A DNA stretch of 39,046 nt from Colimorpha sp045597945 (GTDB lineage: Bacteria > Bacteroidota > Bacteroidia > Bacteroidales > P3). Every line of letters begins with the position of its first letter. The first letter of the stretch is position 1. The position numbers and the translations under genes are program-made. The DNA lies in the NCBI GenBank assembly GCA_045597945.1, contig JAZLLD010000061.1:1-39046 (forward strand). Reading direction: 5' to 3'. Of the stretch, positions 35,951 through 39,046 are shown one piece after another. The notes under the pieces are model-generated. The model did no database searches. It was not told where the DNA came from and was given only the letters and a program-made list of their open reading frames with translations.

Positions 35951-37144
35951 TTACCTGATTCGACGTCTCAATTCTATTTTAGAATGGCGGCTCGTTGTTT
36001 TGATTAATGAGATGAGGCGGAGGAAGAGGATGAGGGAGATGGGGAAGATGGCGGCGTTGAGCTGCTGGGGCAGGGTGACGACGGTGAGCAGCATGGCGCA
36101 CAGCAGCATGACGAGCTGGACGCTGATGACTACGCGGTGGCTCCGGCGCTGGCGGATGGCAAAATAGAGGAACAGGGGCGATGCCCACAGGATGTTGAGG
36201 TTGGGTTTGGTGCAGTAGTGGTTGGTGAAGAACCAGAGGAAGATGACGAGCACGGAGACAAGGAAGGGCAGCACGAAGAGGATGGCGTCGAGCCAGCCAA
36301 GACGCCAGCCTTTGTGCCAGCCAAGGAGGGTGACGACCATGACGGCGATGAAGAGGACCCAGAAGAGGAGGGTGGGGGAGACGCTGCGGGCGAGGGGCTG
36401 GCGGGTCTCGGGGAGGAGCTGCTGGGCAGGTGCCACGAGGGGCTGGCGGGTGTCGGAGACGGCCATGGTGTCGAGTTGGGCCATCATCTCGATGGGGGAG
36501 AACATGTACTCGTAGTTGGAGCAGCGGTGGTCGCAGCGCTGGCCAAGGGCTATGTCGACGCCGAGCCGCCACCAGAGGAGGTTGTCGGCGGTGTAGCGGT
36601 AGAGGAGCTGGCGGTAGGTAATGTTGGTGTCGGTGGTGGTCTCGGGGCTGAGCTGGCGGTGGCACAGGCTGTTGGCTACCATGTCGCGCACCCGGGTGGC
36701 ACAGTTGTCGCGGAAGAAGTCGTACATGTAGTAGCGGTATTCGGGCTGGTAGTTGGTTTCGAGGAGGATGAAGAGGTTGTTGAGTTCTTGGTTGGAGAGG
36801 AGGAGGCGCTGCTCCCAGACGGCACGGCCCTCGAAGGCGTATTCGAATATGAAGTTCTGGAAGGTGCCGCGGGCCAGGTGGTAGTTGAGGCGGCCGCGGG
36901 CGAAGGTCCAGTAGAAGTGGGGGGTGTCGAAGTTGAAGGTGCCGTAGTTGTAGACGAGGTCGAGCTGCTGCGTGGTGTCGCAGATGCGGATGGCGCTGTG
37001 GCCGAAGGTGGTGTAGAATTCCTGGCCGGCACCGCAGGTGATGACGGAGGCGAAGGCGGAGTCGGAGAGGTGGGCCTCGATTTTCTGGGCATGGAGTCCG
37101 GCTAGGGTGAGGGTGAGGAGCAGGGTGAGGAGGAGTTTTTTCAT
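35951..37144 (-). CDS. DUF4105 protein (possible lipoprotein N-acyltransferase, Lnb)
   Basis: A 397-residue protein with a signal peptide (MKKLLLTLLLTLTLAGLHAQ) and a DUF4105 domain. The papain-like pair is visible as His49 in YTTFGHSAIR and Cys148 in FFRDNCATRVRD. FARGRLNYHLARGTFQNFI and EGRAVWEQRLLLSNQE lie between them. The C-terminal third has about four membrane segments. As I recall, a Bacteroides DUF4105 protein was reported as the lipoprotein N-acyltransferase Lnb; whether this copy does that is inferred. It starts 23 nt after the MscS stop on the same strand, so the two are probably cotranscribed. Confidence 0.88.
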   Translation of the reverse strand: MKKLLLTLLLTLTLAGLHAQKIEAHLSDSAFASVITCGAGQEFYTTFGHSAIRICDTTQQLDLVYNYGTFNFDTPHFYWTFARGRLNYHLARGTFQNFIFEYAFEGRAVWEQRLLLSNQELNNLFILLETNYQPEYRYYMYDFFRDNCATRVRDMVANSLCHRQLSPETTTDTNITYRQLLYRYTADNLLWWRLGVDIALGQRCDHRCSNYEYMFSPIEMMAQLDTMAVSDTRQPLVAPAQQLLPETRQPLARSVSPTLLFWVLFIAVMVVTLLGWHKGWRLGWLDAILFVLPFLVSVLVIFLWFFTNHYCTKPNLNILWASPLFLYFAIRQRRSHRVVISVQLVMLLCAMLLTVVTLPQQLNAAIFPISLILFLRLISLIKTTSRHSKIELRRRIR

Positions 37145-37167
37145 GGTATGGGTGTTGTTGTGATTGG

Positions 37168-38175
37168 TTATTTGTTGGTGTTGTTGGTTTCTATTTTATC
37201 GAGATGGACGTCGACCTGCGGGAACGGGATGGCGATGTTGTTTGCATAGAATGCTTTGTAGATGTTCTCGCGGATGCGCATCCAGACGGTCCAGTAGTCT
37301 TCTACTTTGACCCACATCCACACGGCGAAGTCGACGGAGGAGGCGCCGAGGTCTTTGACGGCGATGGTGGGGGCTTTGGGTTCATGGAGGATGAGTTTTT
37401 CTTCGTCGACGACTTGCTGGAGCACTTGGCGGGCGAAGTCGAGGTCGGTGCCATAGGCGACGGAGGCTTCGACGTCGAGGCGGATGACGGGTTCTTTGGT
37501 GTGGTTGATGATGGATTTGTTGGAGAGTTCGGAGTTGGGGACGATGATGGTGCGGCCGTTGAAGGGCTGGATGGTGGTGTTGAAGATTTTGATTTCGCGG
37601 ACGTAGCCTTTGTAGGAGCCGCATTCGATGTAGTCGCCTACGCGGAAGTTTTTGAGCAGGAGGATGATGACGCCGCCGGCGAAGTTCTGGAGGGTGCCCT
37701 GCAGGGCCATGCCTACGGCCAGGCCGAGGGCGCCGAGGATGGCGATGAAGGAGGTGGCTTTGATGCCGATGACGTCCATGGCCATGATGATGACCATGAT
37801 TTTGAGGAGGACGTCGACGAGGGAGGCGAGGAAGGTCTTGATGGAGGTTTCGGCGTTGCGCTTCTCGAGGATTCGGAGGAAGGATTTTTTGACGAGTTTG
37901 ATGAGTTTGAATCCAATCCAGAGGATGAAGATGCAGCCCAGGAGTTTGGGCACGAAGCCGATGAGCATGTTGAGGCCTTCGCCCAGGGCGTCGCGCAGGA
38001 GGGTGTTCTGCCCGGTGACGACGTCTTTGATGTCGTTGAGGTTCATGTTGGCCAGGCTGTCTTTGACGGCACGGTTGATGCTGTCTTGTGCACGCAAGCT
38101 CTGGCTGAGTTCTCCGGCAGGGAGTTCGGGACTGGCTTTGCCGGTGACAAGGGCTATGGGGTCGGATTGGAGCAT
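37168..38175 (-). CDS. MscS family mechanosensitive channel
   Basis: A 335-residue small-conductance mechanosensitive channel. An N-terminal soluble stretch of about 65 residues precedes three membrane segments (about 68-90, 112-135 and 140-165). The pore helix and family signature lie in ILGALGLAVGMALQGTLQNFAGGVIILL, followed by the beta domain start FRVGDYIECGSYKGYVREI and VPNSELSNKSIINHT. The C-terminal domain has the normal mixed alpha/beta pattern. It opens osmotically to release solutes. The gene is preceded on the minus strand by heptad array D. Confidence 0.95.
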   Translation of the reverse strand: MLQSDPIALVTGKASPELPAGELSQSLRAQDSINRAVKDSLANMNLNDIKDVVTGQNTLLRDALGEGLNMLIGFVPKLLGCIFILWIGFKLIKLVKKSFLRILEKRNAETSIKTFLASLVDVLLKIMVIIMAMDVIGIKATSFIAILGALGLAVGMALQGTLQNFAGGVIILLLKNFRVGDYIECGSYKGYVREIKIFNTTIQPFNGRTIIVPNSELSNKSIINHTKEPVIRLDVEASVAYGTDLDFARQVLQQVVDEEKLILHEPKAPTIAVKDLGASSVDFAVWMWVKVEDYWTVWMRIRENIYKAFYANNIAIPFPQVDVHLDKIETNNTNK

Positions 38176-38195
38176 GGAGGAGATTTTAGATTTTA

Positions 38196-38360
38196 GATTT
38201 AAGATTTTAGAGAGTAGATTGTAGAGTGTAGATTTATGATTTATGAATTATGATTTATGAGTGGCGGGAGTCTTAGATTTATGAGTTATGAGTGGGGCGG
38301 GAGCCGGTCAATTCACTATTTACTATTCACTATTTACTATTTACACTTCACTCTTCACTA
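38196..38360 (-). repeat. heptad-repeat intergenic array D
   Basis: Read on the minus strand, this has the same order as arrays A-C: TAAATAGTGAATTGACCGGC, a GC-rich link, ACTCATAACTCATAAATC, CCACTCATAAATCATAATTC, then CTACACTCTACAATCTA and AAATCTAAAATC-like heptads up to the MscS start. It lies between two co-directional genes, as do the other arrays. Confidence 0.8.
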
Positions 38361-38440
38361 AAAAAAGAGTGTAGATTGTTGATTGTAGAGGGGTGGGGTT
38401 TGTGCCTTACCCGGAACTCTACATTCTACAATCTACACTC
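38360..38440 (-). terminator. Rho-independent terminator of the DUF1015 gene built from CTACA heptads
   Basis: On the minus strand, arms of 24 nt (38440-38417 and 38390-38367) pair with about four mismatches, then U7 follows (38366-38360). The arms consist of CTACAAT/CTACACT-type heptads in inverted orientation, with an ACCC/GGGT pair in the loop region. It lies 16 nt after the DUF1015 stop. Confidence 0.75.
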
Positions 38441-38455
38441 TACATTATTTATTTA

Positions 38456-39046
38456 CTAGCAGAGTTCGTGGATTACGAGGCCGGAACGGAGCTTAGGCTC
38501 GAACCAAGTGGTCTTGGGGGGCATGATGTTGCCGGTGTCGGCGATGTCGATGATCTGCTGCATGCTGACGGGATAGAGAGCGAAGGCAACTTTCATCTCG
38601 CCGTTGTCGACGCGACGCTGGAGCTCGCCGAGGCCGCGGATACCGCCAACGAAGTCGATGCGCTTGTCGGTGCGGAGGTCCTTGATGCCGAGAACCTTGT
38701 CGAGGACGAGGTTGGAGAGGATGGTAACGTCGAGGACGCCGATGGGGTCAGCATCGTTGAAGGTGCCGGGCTTGGCGTTCATCTTGTACCAGTGGCCGTC
38801 GATGTAGGTGCTGAATTCGTGGAGCTTGGTGGGCTTGTAGATCTCGGTGCCCATGTCTTCTACTACGAAAGCTTCGTTGAGGGCGTTGAGGAACTGCTCC
38901 TTGGTGAGGCCGTTGAGGTCTTTGACGACGCGGTTGTAGTCGATAACGTTGAGCTGGTTGTCGGGGAAGATAACGGTCATGAAGTAGTTGTACTCTTCCT
39001 TGCCGGTGTGAGCCGGGTTATGCTCTTTCTTCTCCTGTCCGACGAG
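38456..39046 (-). CDS. DUF1015 domain protein (5'-truncated by window edge)
   Basis: The C-terminal part (197 codons visible) of a DUF1015 family protein, normally about 400 residues. The frame is open past the ATG at 38980 to the window edge, reading HNPAHTGKEEYNYF just before MTVIFPDNQLNVIDYNRVV, which is typical of the family. GIRGLGELQRRVDNGEMKVAFALYPVSMQQ and NIMPPKTTWFEPKLRSGLVIH close the domain. In many Bacteroidales this gene is near serC/serA; those would lie outside the window. The biochemical function is unknown. Confidence 0.9.
   Translation of the reverse strand, partial: LVGQEKKEHNPAHTGKEEYNYFMTVIFPDNQLNVIDYNRVVKDLNGLTKEQFLNALNEAFVVEDMGTEIYKPTKLHEFSTYIDGHWYKMNAKPGTFNDADPIGVLDVTILSNLVLDKVLGIKDLRTDKRIDFVGGIRGLGELQRRVDNGEMKVAFALYPVSMQQIIDIADTGNIMPPKTTWFEPKLRSGLVIHELC

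Noticed and set aside
36137..38196. Long plus-strand frames at 36137-37105 and 37204-38196
   Set aside because: They are Gly/Asp/Glu/Val-rich shadows of the DUF4105 and MscS genes.

Overview
The window looks like a Bacteroidales chromosome. Three things point there: promoter boxes of the Bacteroidetes form (TTG-N19-TAnnTTTG, clearest at 23872-23901), start codons without Shine-Dalgarno sequences, and a gene set typical of the order (DUF2723, DUF4105, C10 peptidases, a YitT-RlmI-FolE-TsaB neighbourhood). No rRNA, convincing tRNA or CRISPR array is present. Both ends cut genes: a DUF2723 membrane protein on the left and a DUF1015 protein on the right.

Layout. 1-7466: housekeeping genes on + (DUF2723, a small ribbon-helix-helix-like protein, ATP synthase subunit a, phosphoglycerate kinase, YgiQ radical SAM protein). 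7467-9520: a noncoding dispersed repeat, then a DUF853 ATPase on -. 9521-15849: an AT-rich accessory block with two tandem secreted C10 (streptopain-type) cysteine peptidases, the first ending in a long Asp/Glu/Gly tail. 15850-21442: a compact + strand run (YggS, YitT, Rpe, RlmI-like, FolE, LolA-like, TsaB). 21443-25371: a permease, a Nudix regulator/hydrolase, a small VFGSN-family protein and an ADP-ribosylglycohydrolase, mostly separated by unusual intergenic arrays made of 7-nt repeats. 25372-27419: about 2 kb without a credible gene but full of structure: an 11-nt tandem repeat, a cloverleaf-like fold, TGTAAAA boxes, the second copy of the dispersed repeat, and a rod-shaped RNA ending in an intrinsic terminator.

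27420-34524 is a three-gene, translationally coupled cassette that reads as an anti-phage or restriction-modification-like system: a PLD-nuclease/SNF2-helicase fusion, an Eco57I/PglX-type adenine methyltransferase with an AT-rich variable segment, and a DprA-like Rossmann protein. A strong terminator closes it. A MITE-like element and a transposase remnant follow (34641-35080). 35148-39046 is on - and holds a secreted orphan, a DUF4105 protein, an MscS channel and the DUF1015 protein.

The best candidates for something undescribed are: the structured RNA directly upstream of the defence-like cassette; the cassette itself; the dispersed repeat whose two copies keep a hairpin through a compensatory base change; and the heptad-repeat intergenic arrays, which keep the same module order and orientation at four loci. 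All functional statements come from reading the sequence and from family knowledge; no database search was run.
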